64,000 nucleotides of DNA from Macrothele yani (GCA_039090855.1 CM077005.1:78302607-78366606), one strand, 5' to 3'; shown: positions 47,461 through 59,220, counted from the stretch's first letter. Notes: generated by a model from the letters alone, not told the origin. Translations and numbers: made by a program.

Positions 47461-48348
47461 TAATTTGCGTCAAAACGGATTCAAAAGACGTGCCTCTTAC
47501 ACCCGAAAATTCGGTGTCATCTTTCTTGTTTTATTTTTACATTTGGCCCAAAATCTGAGAACGATTGTTCCATGACTCACGTACATCGCTGATATGAACG
47601 CGGAGTGTTTTATGAGACGAATGACGTCATCGGCCAGCCCGTTATTGATTCTCTCAGATTTCTTTTGTGTTAATCTCTCCATGTGAAGTAATCCCTCGTT
47701 GTCAGCGTACTTTTTATCCACGATTTTAGTTACACGCGTTTGTGAAATAACGAAAAGTATAAAAAACTTTTTGAAAATAATCGTAGGGATGAAAAGCAGC
47801 GCGCATTATTATTCCACATCTTGATTCCCCCTCGGGTTCATTTCGATATTGCGCTAAAAGTGGCCAGATAGGGACCCTAAACATCAGCTCATCTTCATAG
47901 AAGAGAAACGATTCTAAAAAGGTTAATTGTTTCCATCGGTTTATCGGTGGCCACAATCTGATTAAAACAGGAATTGAAACTTTTTCACCAGTTTCGTATA
48001 CAGTTCTTTCGCCCCATACTTTGTCATTTGTCCGTTAACGTAAGTTGGAGAGCCACTCTCCTTCTCCCTGGAATCTCGGGCTACTATTGGGTTGATGCGA
48101 ATGATGTTCTAGAAGTTGCTCATGGTAATAATTAAATCCTGAAACAAGGTAGTCGTCAAACCACTAAACAAAACAACAACACCACAGCACTCATACATGA
48201 ACACAAGTTTTCGGTACCGAATAATAACGTCGGCAAAAAAAAACAAAAAAACAACAACACACATTTCACTACTGTGAATCGATAGGTGAATGAACAGGTA
48301 ACATGTAGTTTGTAACCGAACGTACATCACACACGTATAACGCTACTA

Positions 48349-48766
48349 TTGGGTTGATGCGAATGAAATGCCCGGTAAAGGACTAGCACACGTGGACGGC
48401 GAGAACGGAAAAGTAGGACAACTTACCTAGACAAAATAATCCCCCTCGGCATCGACACATAGTTGTCATCTTTCCGGTAAGGCCATGATCCCGGAACGGA
48501 AAACGTCTCGTGCCTGGGACCCGAAGAAGTCATCAACTGCGCGCTGAACCTCGTTGTCTGTCGTGAACTGTTTTCCGGACAGAAAGTGATCCAGGCGACG
48601 AAACAAATGATAGCCTGTTGGATACAAGTCCGGGTAATAGGTAGGATGAGGCAGTGCTTCATAGGCCACTGCACTTAGTGTCAGCATCGTTCGTTAGGCG
48701 TCATGAGAGCGGACGTTGTCCTGGAGCAGAAGAACACCATGTCCAAGGTTGGATGATTGGTCAGTC
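48349..48766 (-). mobile_element. mariner fragment (M3)
   Basis: The left end has a mariner-type terminus TTGGGTTGATGCGAATGAAA preceded by TA. The minus-strand frame (48466-48687) has HPTYYPDLYPTGYHLFR, where Gly replaces the third catalytic Asp, then the usual C-terminal WQLCVDAEGDYFV region. The N-terminal half is missing; sequence ends at a GCGCGC repeat (48767). The TTGGGTTGATGCGAATG end also occurs at 48089. Confidence 0.85.
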
Positions 48767-48789
48767 GCGCGCGCGCGCGAGCGCTCGGT

Positions 48790-50199
48790 GGGCCGCTATT
48801 GGAGCTTTTTTTTATATATCGCATTATTTAAATTTGCTAAACAATACGTTTTCTCATAAATTTGTGTGTGTGTGTGGTTTCGGACCGTTGGTGAAAGTTT
48901 TTCAGGCTGACATCTCTTGAAATTATAAAATGACAACTGAGGATTTATGTTGCTACTGTGAATGTGAGATATTCTTCCACCCCCAGATTCCATCGCTGGG
49001 TTGCTGATGCTCAATATGGACTCTGACTCTTTCATTCTTATACACTCCGTAACATCTGTAGTAGAATACTGTTATGACTAACCGTCTACCTCACATTTCT
49101 TCTTTTCTATATACCTGTAGTACCCATCTAATGGTGCGGTGTCTGCTACCGGTGCCGCCTGACAGGCAAACAACTTTATGTAAAGACTTGGCGCGCACGA
49201 TAGGTTAAAGCTCAAATTGCCACGTGCAGAGGATTCAGTTTTCAACCCACACACTCAGAGGCGTCAGGCGTAGGCTGGTGGCAATAGCGTATGGAACTTA
49301 CACTATCATCACATTGCATTGCATTTTGTTTTACATGGCAGGGAATTTCTACGATCCCTAAATTTAAGATAGCTTTGGATTTAATTTTTTTTTTTTTTTT
49401 TTAGGAATTTGTTATTTTTCACAAAGAATGCTCAATCTAAATTGATTTCATCAGTTGAAATATCTCATTGTGCTAATTTAAAAAAAAAATGGTAAACTGC
49501 AAACGAAAAAAAAGTGGAACAGAGAAACAGAAGAAAAGGAAAAAAAGCTCATACTAGAAAATATGTATTATAATTATACTAGTAATCCGAATTTATTGGT
49601 GTAGAATAAAAATCAGTTTTCCAAGCTTTCGCACATTAACTAGATGACTTTTTCAAGGATGGTTGACAAAAAAGTTAGTGACTTCCTGTAAACTAACACA
49701 AACCCAAAGGAATTGTTTTCATCTTTACAGACTAAGTTGAGCACGGAAAGCTTAACTGTTTCAGTTGGGTAAACAGAAACAGCACTCGAAGCCCTAGAGC
49801 AAGTTGAATCTTCCTGCGCATAAATTAAAAAGAAAGCTGGAGAGGTGGCAAATCTTACTCCGTTGAATTTGGCGCACGCTGATTTCGTACAGCAAACCGA
49901 AATCACTGACAACCAAAATTATTTGCAGCATGCTGAATTAAATTCCATTTTTGCCAAGTACTTCATTTTGGACAGATCTTTAACTGGATATCAAATATTT
50001 GTACGTAAAGAACTACCAGAAAAACCCTCGAGAAGGACAACTTATTCTCGAGGCCGTGCTCGGATGAGTTGATCAGCTTTCTTAATGCATCTGATTCAAC
50101 CCCTTACGGGATCTTTTTTTTATTTTGTTTTTTTTTAAGACCAAGGTTAACATTTCATAAAAAAAAGAAGGTACAAAGAGACAGTGGCTGACTGATATA
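48790..50199. other. Sequence without recognised genes
   Basis: AT-rich with homopolymers. A short open frame at 49845-50072 has no recognised match. Confidence 0.4.
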
Positions 50200-51575
50200 A
50201 CAGGGTGTGCCATATAAAAGAGGCCCGAGTATAATGAACGACAACAGTCAGGCAATGTTACTATATATGGTAAAGAATAGTTGAAATGACAGAAAACAGG
50301 AGTAATTTACCTGCTGCGTTTACAACAACTGCAGAAAGTGCTGTCCTTCAACACCAAGACACAGCTGCACACGACAAAACATGTTGTTCGTAACGCGCCA
50401 CAACTCATCGGCAGTAATCTGGGTCATGGCATCCGTAATGTTCACTTTTAATTCATCAAGGGTGTGCGGATTCGTTGAGTACACTTTCCCTTCAATGCTC
50501 CCCACAGATAAAAGTCACAGGTGGAGAGATCGGGTGCTCTGGGTGTCCCTTCGATTCAGTTCTGTCCTCCCCAAGCACTTCATGCATAGCACGCAGACTA
50601 TTCCAGGCAGTATGCGCCGTTGCACCATCCTGCTGAAAGAAAGCATATGTTCGCTCTTCTTCTGTAAGTGCGGCAACAAATGGGTTGAACAGTTGCTGAA
50701 CATAGTGCTCCGAGTTGATGGTGTCAGTGAAAAAGAGTGGGCAGACTATCCTCTTCGCAGACACAGCACACCAAACGCCTATCTTTTGGTCGTACAGAGG
50801 GGTCTCCGTTGTCCGTCTGGGATTCGTGTCGGTCCATATCCTGCTGTTTTGGGCATTGACATACCCGGGCAGATGAAACCATGCTTCATCTGTCGCATGT
50901 GATAAAGTGTTGTGTCCATTTCACCGCTGACAATGGTTTCCTGAAACCACTTACAATATTGCATCCGTTTTGCATAATCAGGAGTTTTAAGTTCTTGGAG
51001 CGCCATAACTTTCTACGGCCGAAAATGAAAATCCACCTTAAGTATGCGTCGACATGACATGACAGATATTCCCGTTGCAGACGATAATCGGCGAATCGAA
51101 TTGCGAGAGCTTTGTAACATCGTTGTGCGCACATCCTTGATATTGTCTTCAGTACGAATTGTCTTGGGTTTGTTTTTTTTTTCCTGTTGCACACCGTGCC
51201 GGTTTCACGAAATTTCTGCATTAACTTCTGTACCACTGATTTTGCCGGTGCTGCACAATGTGGAAATTTTTCTGTAAAGAACTCATTTAGAACTTTGTAT
51301 GAGTTATTTTTGAAATACTCTTCCACAAAAAAATCCGCTGTTCTGTACTTAAAACCACTTCCGTTGCCTTTGTTCTCTCTTCACTTACACTTATGACCGC
51401 GTACTTACATTGCTCTGGCTGTGACTAACCACTCCGGAGAATTCCTTTGCAGCTGTTAACTCAGAAGCCGGTTAGAAGTGGAACAAAGCGGTTTTAACTG
51501 GAAACCCGCCAAACAACTTTAACCCACTTAAAAACGTTTGGCCACGGGCCTCTTTTACATGGCGCTCCCGGAATG
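50200..51575 (-). mobile_element. Tc1/mariner-superfamily element with DFYLWG-type transposase (T9)
   Basis: Ends GGGTGTGCCATATAAAAGAGGCCCG and GGGAGCGCCATGTAAAAG are inverted; the right terminus is near 51573. The minus-strand frames show FFQQDGATAHTAWNSL (second Asp) and, by frameshift, RAPDLSTCDFYLWGALKGKV (third Asp). The DFYLWG block is typical of a separate Tc1/mariner branch common in arthropods. No clear TA on the right side. Confidence 0.85.
50320..51326 (-). pseudogene. Transposase pseudogene of T9
   Basis: N-terminal piece 50886-51326 (FTEKFPHCAAPAKSVVQKLM, then FRETGTVCNRKKK) is a helix-turn-helix type start. The middle piece is 50779-51006 (KTPDYAKRMQYCKWFQE). The catalytic piece is 50492-50764 and the end piece is 50320-50505. 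At least three frame changes separate them, so it is dead. Confidence 0.85.
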
Positions 51576-51582
51576 CAAAATA

Positions 51583-52966
51583 CACTCACGAACAATGAAA
51601 TTTGCGCACCGAGAAGGAACTATCGGATTGAACTGAAATTTTATGGACGTAATGATACAGATCAATGATACACATGATGAGAAAAACAGAGCTGCAGGAC
51701 AGTTACAGAGGGATCTGCAGCACGCAGTTCGGTCATCTTCAATAGCGCATCGAACCGCCTCGTGCGGCGATACATGCTGCTATATGGTCCGGCATGGAGG
51801 CACCTGATGTTCTTCTACGGCAGACTGGCCCGCACGTAGTGGACGGTGTACTCCAAATCCCGGATAGTGCGGCATGGCGGCAGCCGGCGTTTCAACTGGT
51901 CCCACACATGTTCGATAGGGAACATGTCCGGGAAGCGGGCAGGTCATGGAAGTGTCTGGACATGACGTAGGTAGTCTCGGGCAACCCGACTCGTGTGCGG
52001 GCGGGCATTATCCTCCTGTCATAGCGCACTTGGAATTCCGACCAGGAATGGGAGCACATGGGGCTGTGGGATCTTATCCACATACCGCTGGCCCATCAAT
52101 GATCCACGCACCACTACTAGAGCTGATCAGCTGTAATAAGCAATGACTCTTCAAACCATAATGCTTGCAGTGGGGGAGGTGTGGCGCTCGATAGCGAGGT
52201 TTGGATTGTGCCGTTGACCCGGGGACCTCCGCACCCGGACACGATGATCATATGTCCCCCAAAAAGGAAGCGGCACTCATCGCTAAACAGTACACGTCGC
52301 TCTGGGCTAGCACCACTGCACACGGAGCCGGTGATGTTCCGGTGTTAATGGCAGCACGCGTAAGGGGCGCTGGGATCGCAGATTCGCTTCCGCCAGGCGT
52401 CGGGAAATGGTTCGTGGGCACACAGGAGCCGATACATCTACCTGTAGAGTGGATTGGGTCCCTGTGGGATCCATTCGTACCTAGCGCACGATCCATCGAT
52501 CCTCTCTACCAATGGTCCTCCTGGTCCGTCCGGAGCCGCTCCACCGTGTAGCAGTGCCGTCACATGTCCACTGCTCCCAACACAGTCGGACGGTATTGTC
52601 AGAACGATCCACGTGACGGTCTATACGGCACGCCGACCACCCCACGGTTTTTAGCCAGATGATCAGGCCTCTCTCTCAAAGTCCGTAAGTGCGTAAATCG
52701 ACGTCTCTGGCTTCTACCCGGAAGTCTTGTCACTCTGTACTCTTGCTTTCGTCAGCCGGTGCTTTTCGCTTTCATGGGGTATCGACAAAACGTTGGTTTA
52801 TAAGACTGCCGGTTCGTGTTTGCAGCGCCACCACAGGTTATGCGGTCATACGCACTAGCACCAAACGTAGATCATTTGTATACCAGCACACAATGTAACT
52901 ATTTACAAAGTTCCGCGGTTGTAGCATGTTTTCTTCTAGGTGCGCAAATTTCCTTGTCTGTGAGTG
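51583..52966 (-). mobile_element. Tc1-like DNA transposon (T10), strongly decayed
   Basis: Ends CACTCACGAACAATGAAATT and the complement of CACTCACAGACAAGGAAATT bound 1384 bp with TA on both sides (51581, 52967). It is the same family as T7. It begins right after T9. Transposase pieces are in many frames; no frame is longer than about 116 codons. Confidence 0.9.
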
Positions 52967-52969
52967 TAA

Positions 52970-53279
52970 GTCTTATTACTGCAGATTGTGCTTATCATAT
53001 TCGGATGCTAAAGACATAACTGCATTCGTTAAAGAAATGGTGACTAATGAATGCAAGAAAATACCGATTAACCAGCCTTTTTTAGGGAGGGATGAGGGGG
53101 AGAATATGTTACTTGAAATTATGGTGTGCAACGGTGATCGAGTTTATACGTGGAAAGTACAGGTAATCGATGAAGGAACGGCAGATTTAGAGTTGGGCAC
53201 GCAGATGATATTCATATGGGTCCGACGTTCTAAATTTGAATTTACTTTAGATGCTTATTTTTGTCCTATATTAACATAA
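52970..53279 (+). other. Unassigned open frame of ~100 codons next to T10
   Basis: A plus-strand frame runs through AKDITAFVKEMVTNECKK, then RDEGENMLLEIMVCNGDR and VIDEGTADLELGTQM. It is open from the Tc1 end to 53279 and the composition looks protein-like. The frame also crosses the T10 end, so its start is undefined. I do not recognise it. Confidence 0.3.
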
Positions 53280-53373
53280 TTAATAATATATGAGAATATA
53301 TTTAGTGTCTATATTAACATAATTAATGATATATGAAAAATAATTCAAACAATCGACGTGGATGAGGAACACC

Positions 53374-53580
53374 AAACAAAAATCATCGCTCTTTCCACGT
53401 TAATAAGTGAGTCTCGGAAAGATTCTCATCGGCCGCCACCGGAAATCAAACCCAGGGTCTTCCAGTAAGTAGTAGCATGTCCTGTGCGTAACTGGAAGAC
53501 CCTGGGTTTGATTCCCGGTGGCTGCCGATGGTAATTTTTCCGAGACTCATTAACGTGGAATGGGCGATGATTTCTGTTTA
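53374..53580. repeat. Diverged palindrome centred on a tRNA 5'-half
   Basis: The left arm 53374-53466 and right arm 53491-53580 are inverted copies (roughly 85-90% identical). The 24-nt spacer AAGTAGTAGCATGTCCTGTG... matches, with the right arm, the order of box-A part then GGGTTTGATTCCC (box B) of a tRNA. A related arm piece lies at 53690-53757. Confidence 0.8.
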
Positions 53581-53985
53581 GTAATAATGTGTGTGTGGGG
53601 GGGGGGGCAATCTTGATGGGATCGCGCGGGCCTATTAGTCGTATCCAGTCCAACCCCAACCATGTCTTTATTAATACAGACATTTGACATGGACCAGGAA
53701 CATCAAACAGAATAAACGTGTTGCAAACGTGGAAAGAGCGATGACTTCTGTTTCATGAACACCCTGTCTGTTGCCCAAAGCCGGTTGTTTCTGCAGCAAT
53801 TTCCGGTGCATCTGGTGTAATTCAGCACAATAACGTTCTGCAGTGATAGTTTGACCTCTTTCCAAGAAATTAAGATGAATTATCCTGGCTGTTGACCACC
53901 AGACAATGAGCATCATCTTCTTGGTGTGTAGGGGTGGCTTAGCATGCCGTCCAGTAGGTTGTGCCTTGCTTAACCATTGGGCAGA

Positions 53986-54249
53986 TCATTTCCGATTATC
54001 GTAAAGGACCCATTTCTCGTCGCAGGTAACGATTCGATTCAGTAGAGGTTCCTGTTTATTCCTGGCAAGCAGCGACGTGCAGACTTCCGAACGCCTAGTC
54101 TTGTTGGCAGTTGTCAACTCATGCGGCAACCACATGTCCAGCTTTTTGACCTTACCCAGCGCAGACAGACGCAGAACGACTGTCGTTTGGTGGATACCTA
54201 CCTCTGCCGCTATCTCATGCCACGTTTTTCGGGGGTCCGCTTTAACCAC
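53986..54249 (-). pseudogene. mariner transposase middle part (M4)
   Basis: It holds the second helix-turn-helix (RKTWHEIAAEVGIHQTTV), LPHELTTANKTRRSEVCTS and the first catalytic Asp region. It stops at a nonsense codon near 53985. The N-terminal piece (54533-54769, ending NELTIRQSVCEVSKS) is separated from it by the SINE. Confidence 0.85.
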
Positions 54250-54332
54250 ACGTAACAGAACATCGTCAGAAACAGCAACAGATCGGTGACCACGTGCTCG
54301 TTTTGCAGCTCCGCATCTCCGCTTTGAAACTT

Positions 54333-54559
54333 TTTTTTTTTTTTTTTTTGATTGGAGGTTTTACGACCACCATGAGCAACTCAATGGGCTATAAGCAGTC
54401 GCCCGTCCCTAATTTAGGGTCACTGGTTCCAGGGAAGGGAGAGAGCCAGTGCCGTAAGACAAACACAACATCCATGCCTGACCGGGATTCGAACCCGGAC
54501 CCCTTACGGACGAATGATCAGTGGCCAATGCCTTAGACCACTGCGCCACCGGGGCGGCT
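54333..54559 (-). repeat. tRNA-derived SINE, family B, inserted in mariner M4
   Basis: This is the cleanest copy. Its 5' end is CCCCGGTGGCGCAGTGG (box A) and box B is GGTTCGAATCC, both perfect matches to the polymerase III consensus. Its A tail is the T run at 54331-54349. CTTTGAAACTT flanks both sides (54322-54332 and 54560-54570), an 11-bp target duplication. Insertion split the mariner coding sequence. Confidence 0.93.
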
Positions 54560-54900
54560 CTTTGAAACTTCACAAACACTTTGCCGAATGGTTAGTTCGT
54601 TGGCTGTATTCTCTCCAAACGCTTTGTTAACGTTTCGAGCGGCAATTCCTGCAGAATGGCCCAGTTTAAATTCATATAGGAAGATGATTCTCAAATCCGG
54701 AGTCTGCATGTTTCCTTTGCAAGCCACGTTACTTCCAAACAAAAAACACGCCTGAACCTTGTTCTTCACACACGTGCTAGCTATTTAAATAACTCTGTGA
54801 CATAATACTCGTAACACCTGTGGGTGGTTCCATTCCGCGGTGGTGGGGGCCAGTCTCCTCTGTTCGTCCTTTGCCGGAAATTTCATTCGCACCAACCCAA

Positions 54901-55874
54901 TATTTGAATTTCTTCCTTATGCAAATGAAATGAACACGAACTTTCTTTCTTCTTTCTTTCTGTTCTCTGTTCCTGTTGAGATGTAGCGCAGTCTCAGCTT
55001 GTCGCGGTCCTTACAAAAAGCGACGACGCGACGTCTTCGTTTGAGGTCGCGGAATGATGCCGTTCGCAGATTGGATTTTTCTTAATGACGACAAAAACAT
55101 CGCCTTCTCTTGATTTACTAGTGACAGAACTCAAAGACAATACAAACTCTTTAGCACAAGATACAATACAACTTATGTCAAAAAAGCTCTATGGACAAAA
55201 TTGTCCTTCCAGACCACATGTCCCTCAGAATTGTTCTCGTGAACCATCAAATGCAAATTATAGAAAGTTTGTTCTTAGGACACGAACATGTTGATCTTTG
55301 CAAGCAGATTTTTGTATTAATTGTTAGGGTCTTTGATAATCATGAGTATCACGCTTTCATCGCATCTGATGTCAGCTTGAACTAATGTTACTGGGAAGAA
55401 ATTATGTTTTTTTTTTTTTTTCATTAGCTGCTTGATTTTTATAGAGAATGATGAATGCTCATTCCATGAGTTAATGAATATATTTACAAGAGCTGACTTC
55501 ACGTATGTGAGTGTTTTTTAAAATTAAGGATAATAATTCCCAGCAGCCAATGTTCACAATTGAATACAAAAGTGAATTTTTCATTTATCTAGTCCAAAAT
55601 GAAGACGAAATGAGGGCTTAAACTGTTTCAGAAGCAACGCAGAACTTTTGTGTTTTCGCCATTTAAGAAATTTCTTATTCATCTACCATATTCCCTTGTT
55701 GTCACCTTTCTACGCCCAAAATTTAGAAAGTTCTGAACCATGTTTAAATCCAATGAGAGAAACATTGTTTTAACCAATTGAAAACCATAGAAGATTTGAT
55801 ATATAGAAACAGAAAACAAAATTGAAAAATTTTGCAAAATTTTGCTGAATTTTATGCAAATACTGCCATTAACA
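54901..55874. other. Sequence without recognised genes
   Basis: Short frames around 55085-55385 (LVTELKDNTNSLAQDTIQLM) have no recognised match. There is a poly-T run near 55410. Confidence 0.35.
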
Positions 55875-56335
55875 GTTGTAACGTATACTCTATATTCACT
55901 TTCCTTTTGATTTTTACTATCTCTGGTTATTTTATTTTACTATGTAAATTATCTTCTTACTGAACGAGATGTTATTTCACCCGCTGAATGAGATCTGGCA
56001 ATGAGTGTAAGTCATGACGTGGTGGTAGCCAGTATAAATAGGCGCGTTCAACGATACCTAAGGAGAGCGTTTGTTGTTGTAGGGAGAGCGTTTGTTGTTG
56101 TATTGAGAGCTTCGTTCTATGTGATTAGTTTGATTCTTCATTATTGTGAAACGAGTTGTGTGTGTGCGTTGGTTGATTCCAGAGTTATATAATAAAAGAG
56201 CTTTGTCGTAAGTACGTCTTTCTCAATTCATAGTTTTTGTCAGATCTCTGTCTGGCTGTTAGGTGTATGTTATTAGTTGATTATCATTAACAACCAGCGT
56301 TAAGACTTTATTCATCCTAATTACTGCTACAACAT
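55875..56335 (+). repeat. Possible solo LTR
   Basis: A TGTAACG start (55875), a TATAAATA box (56033) and an AATAAA signal (56189) occur in LTR order. Two 21-bp copies of GGAGAGCGTTTGTTGTTGTA lie between. The end is not defined and no second LTR or body exists. Confidence 0.35.
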
Positions 56336-56531
56336 TACTACCAGTTATAAGTTTATTCAATACTATTACTACACTACTAGCAGGAGACTTTATTCATGAT
56401 CTTAATTAACTAGTAACAACAACCATTTGAATTCAGTAGTAGAAGCATTATAAAACATTACTAGCTTAGTTAAAAGCTTTATTCACTATAATTAGCTAGC
56501 TAGCTAGAAAAGAGTTTATTCATTATACAGT

Positions 56532-56725
56532 TTTGTTTTGTTTTGGGGTTTAGCGACCCTACGAAAATCTGGAACTATAATGAGTTTCCCATCCCTATAA
56601 CATAGGGTCACTGGTTCTAAAGAAGGAACAGAACAAACACAACCATTCATGCCTCAGCCGAGAATTCGGGCAATGGCCGCCAGGAGCTCGCGTCTTGAAC
56701 ATTACGATTGTCCGGGAGGCCCATT
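56532..56725 (-). repeat. tRNA-derived SINE, family B, diverged copy
   Basis: TTTGGGGTTTAGCGACC, CATAGGGTCACTGGTTC and CATTCATGCC follow the order of family B in reverse. The box B region is AGAATTCGGGC, heavily changed. Confidence 0.65.
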
Positions 56726-57649
56726 TGTGATAAGTGTAATCCTCTTGAGCAAGGAGTTTTATTTAATAAAATAAATAATGTTCTTAAGTTCATGAATTGT
56801 GTAAAAGTACATCGTGGCAGAGTAAAGCCGGAATTTTTACTATTAGCTGGAAGAAGCTTGGAAGGCTACTTCAAAAATTAATATTTTAGAAAATTCTCAT
56901 AAAAAGTGTATAACAACAAAAATTATTGGTGAATTTGCATCTGATGAAATTGAAAATAATCTTAGATAGTATTTAAGTATATTATTTAAATATACTGAAG
57001 GATATACAATTATTGCTCTAACGCAAGGTAACCCAACCTTTTGTAAGTCGTGAGCTAATTTTAACATTTGGTACATGTCGCGCACCGTACAATAAAGTCT
57101 TATATACCGCTTATGGTCTCGAATTCAGAAGCAACACCTGAGCCCTAAGGAAAAATGTGTTGAGTAAAAACACTTAAAAACAGCTGTAGTGTTGTTCCAT
57201 GCACTTCACTACAGTGTGATTCTTTTAATTTTCGATTTGAAAATACTTTCCTTGAGAGTTGTTCCTGAATCCGAATCCATGCAATAACTATTTTGTAAAC
57301 CTAGGGCTCGTTTAAAAGAACGAAACCAACTTCATTTATAAGCAAATTTTATTACAATTCAGTATCAATGAAAGGAATGAAAGATTTTGTTAATGAGAAA
57401 ACTGACTCTGTTTATATTTTTGCTAACAATTTATTCAATATCCGGAACTATTTCTGTGGCAGCTAATCAGAGACAGTTCTCCAAATGACAATCAGTATTT
57501 ATTCCTCAATTTTGACTTTGTGCGCTTCATTCTGCAAAACATCTGTTTACATAAGTACGTACTTCCGAATACAAGAGAGAAAAAGTCTTGCCGCGTACAT
57601 TCTTAAATTGACAAATTTTCGCTTTTCTTTCTTTTTTTTTTTTTTTTGG

Positions 57650-59220
57650 TAAAATTCTAGGAGAGACACTTCCTCAAATTTCATTTTCAGGTCTTAGTCA
57701 CATTTGAAGGTCAATGATTTCCATTTGGAGGTCACCTGGAGTCTCCATCCCATTCACGGAAAAGGGGCTAGTTACCACATTCAGAGTCTTTTCTTGAGCA
57801 CGGAAATCCTGGAATCTTTCTTGGAACTCGGTATGGAGCTTAGATATTGCAGCCAAATATTGAGGAGCATATTCTACAGACTACAATTTCAACATTCTTC
57901 GGAAATGCAGTGTTTGGCTTTGAAGTTTGCACTTAAGAGATCCAGTTTAAACTGAAAAGCTTTTATGTGATGAAACAGGACATTGCACAAGTTGTCCTTT
58001 AGGCTGAAGCTTCAAATTTAACTCATTCAAATGAGAAGAAATGCCCGTAAGGAAGGCAAAGTCGGCCAACCACTTCGGATCTCCGAACTCTGATACGGCC
58101 TTGTCTTTGGCTGTCATGAACATTTGTATGGCCTTGTCTTTGGCTGTCATGAACATTTGTATTTCAACTCAAAAATTCTCGTGAGCAGTTTTAAACAGCT
58201 TAAACATCGAACTTCGGAGAAGTAGGCAACACCACCATGATCAGCATCCCATTCCGTCTGTAGAAGATTTTGATACTGTCACGGATGAAATTCACAATGT
58301 CTGTGTTTCATGATGTTTTTAAAACCAACAGATTTGGCATACAAATTTTCTTGGCGAATGATGCAATGGTAGCAGGTAAATCTGCTAGTACCTATTGTTT
58401 TTGTTCCTTTTTTAAACGTGCTACCAATCCCTCCTTTGTTCCAAACATAGCCGGGGCTCCATCCGTCGCCAAGCCTCCGAGGTTTTTCAAACTGAGGTGA
58501 TTCAAGCGAGAATCGTTTTCGTAGCTTTCAGAATGCCTGTTCCTTTCATGGTTCCTTTCAAGGGACATTAAAGCCAACACTTTTTCAAAGTTCGTTGTCG
58601 ATCCCACGAATAATAATAAGAAGAATAGCCAACTGAACCATATCTATTAAATCCGTGCTTTCATCCAATCCAATGAGTAAGATTTGCATTCTACCAACTT
58701 TGTTTTTAATGTCTCCTCAACATTCAATGCCAGTTCTTTTACTCTCCCATAAGTCATTCGAGACAAATTTATCTTTTTGAAGGCTTCAGCTTTGTTTGGG
58801 CATGCAATTCCAGTTGCTGCTGCAAGACACTCCTTCACAAATTCTCCATCAGAAAATGGTCGGTTTCAACCTTTTGGCCATTTTTTGTGCAATGACATAA
58901 CTAGCTTCGACATAGCGCTTAACATTCTCTGATACTTTCTTAAAAACTAATTGTTGCGATTTTAATAACTTTTTGAGAAGGTTAAGTTTGTCTGTGCGCA
59001 CTTGACCCTGGAGACTGGCGAACTTGGTTACATGTTTAGTGTCATGATGTCTTTCAAATCGTGTTCCTTGACAGCGAATATTGATTCTTCAAATATGAGA
59101 CAAACAGGCTATCCATGAGTTTCCACAAGAAGTATAAATCAGTCCATTTTTCGTTGAAATTGTGACCAACTTCAGTGTAAACAAGATATTTTGCTGGCAT
59201 GCTTCATTTTTAATTAGCTC
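57650..59220 (-). pseudogene. hAT/ZBED-like transposase pseudogene
   Basis: Read on the minus strand from about 59200: FASLQGQVRTDKLNLLKKLL-like N-terminal part, then MKECLAAATGIACPNKAEAF, a GLDESTD motif near 58665, and NLGGLATDGAPAMFGTKEGLVARLKK (58392-58607). Then comes DPKWLADFAFLTGISSHLNE (57947-58156) and a C-terminal region. DGAPAM and HLNELNLKLQ are typical of hAT-derived ZBED5/SCAND3/GTF2IRD2-type proteins. Many stops and shifts. A 35-bp duplication (58107-58155) repeats MFMTAKDKA. Confidence 0.8.

Larger units (their letters stand above)
53755..54900 (-). mobile_element. mariner element (M4), interrupted by a SINE and truncated
   Basis: The right end has the mariner terminus complement (TTCATTCGCACCAACCCAA) followed by TA (54901). 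Minus-strand frames hold IIFLYEFKLGHSAGIAARNV, then KTWHEIAAEVGIHQTTVVLR and VTCDEKWVLYDN (first Asp; Cys for the usual Gly). It is cut off near 53755 before the second Asp motif, where a fold-back-like segment follows. Confidence 0.85.

Noticed and set aside
54478..54559. Functional tRNA-Leu/Ser gene
   Set aside because: It is the head of a SINE with body, A tail and TSD.
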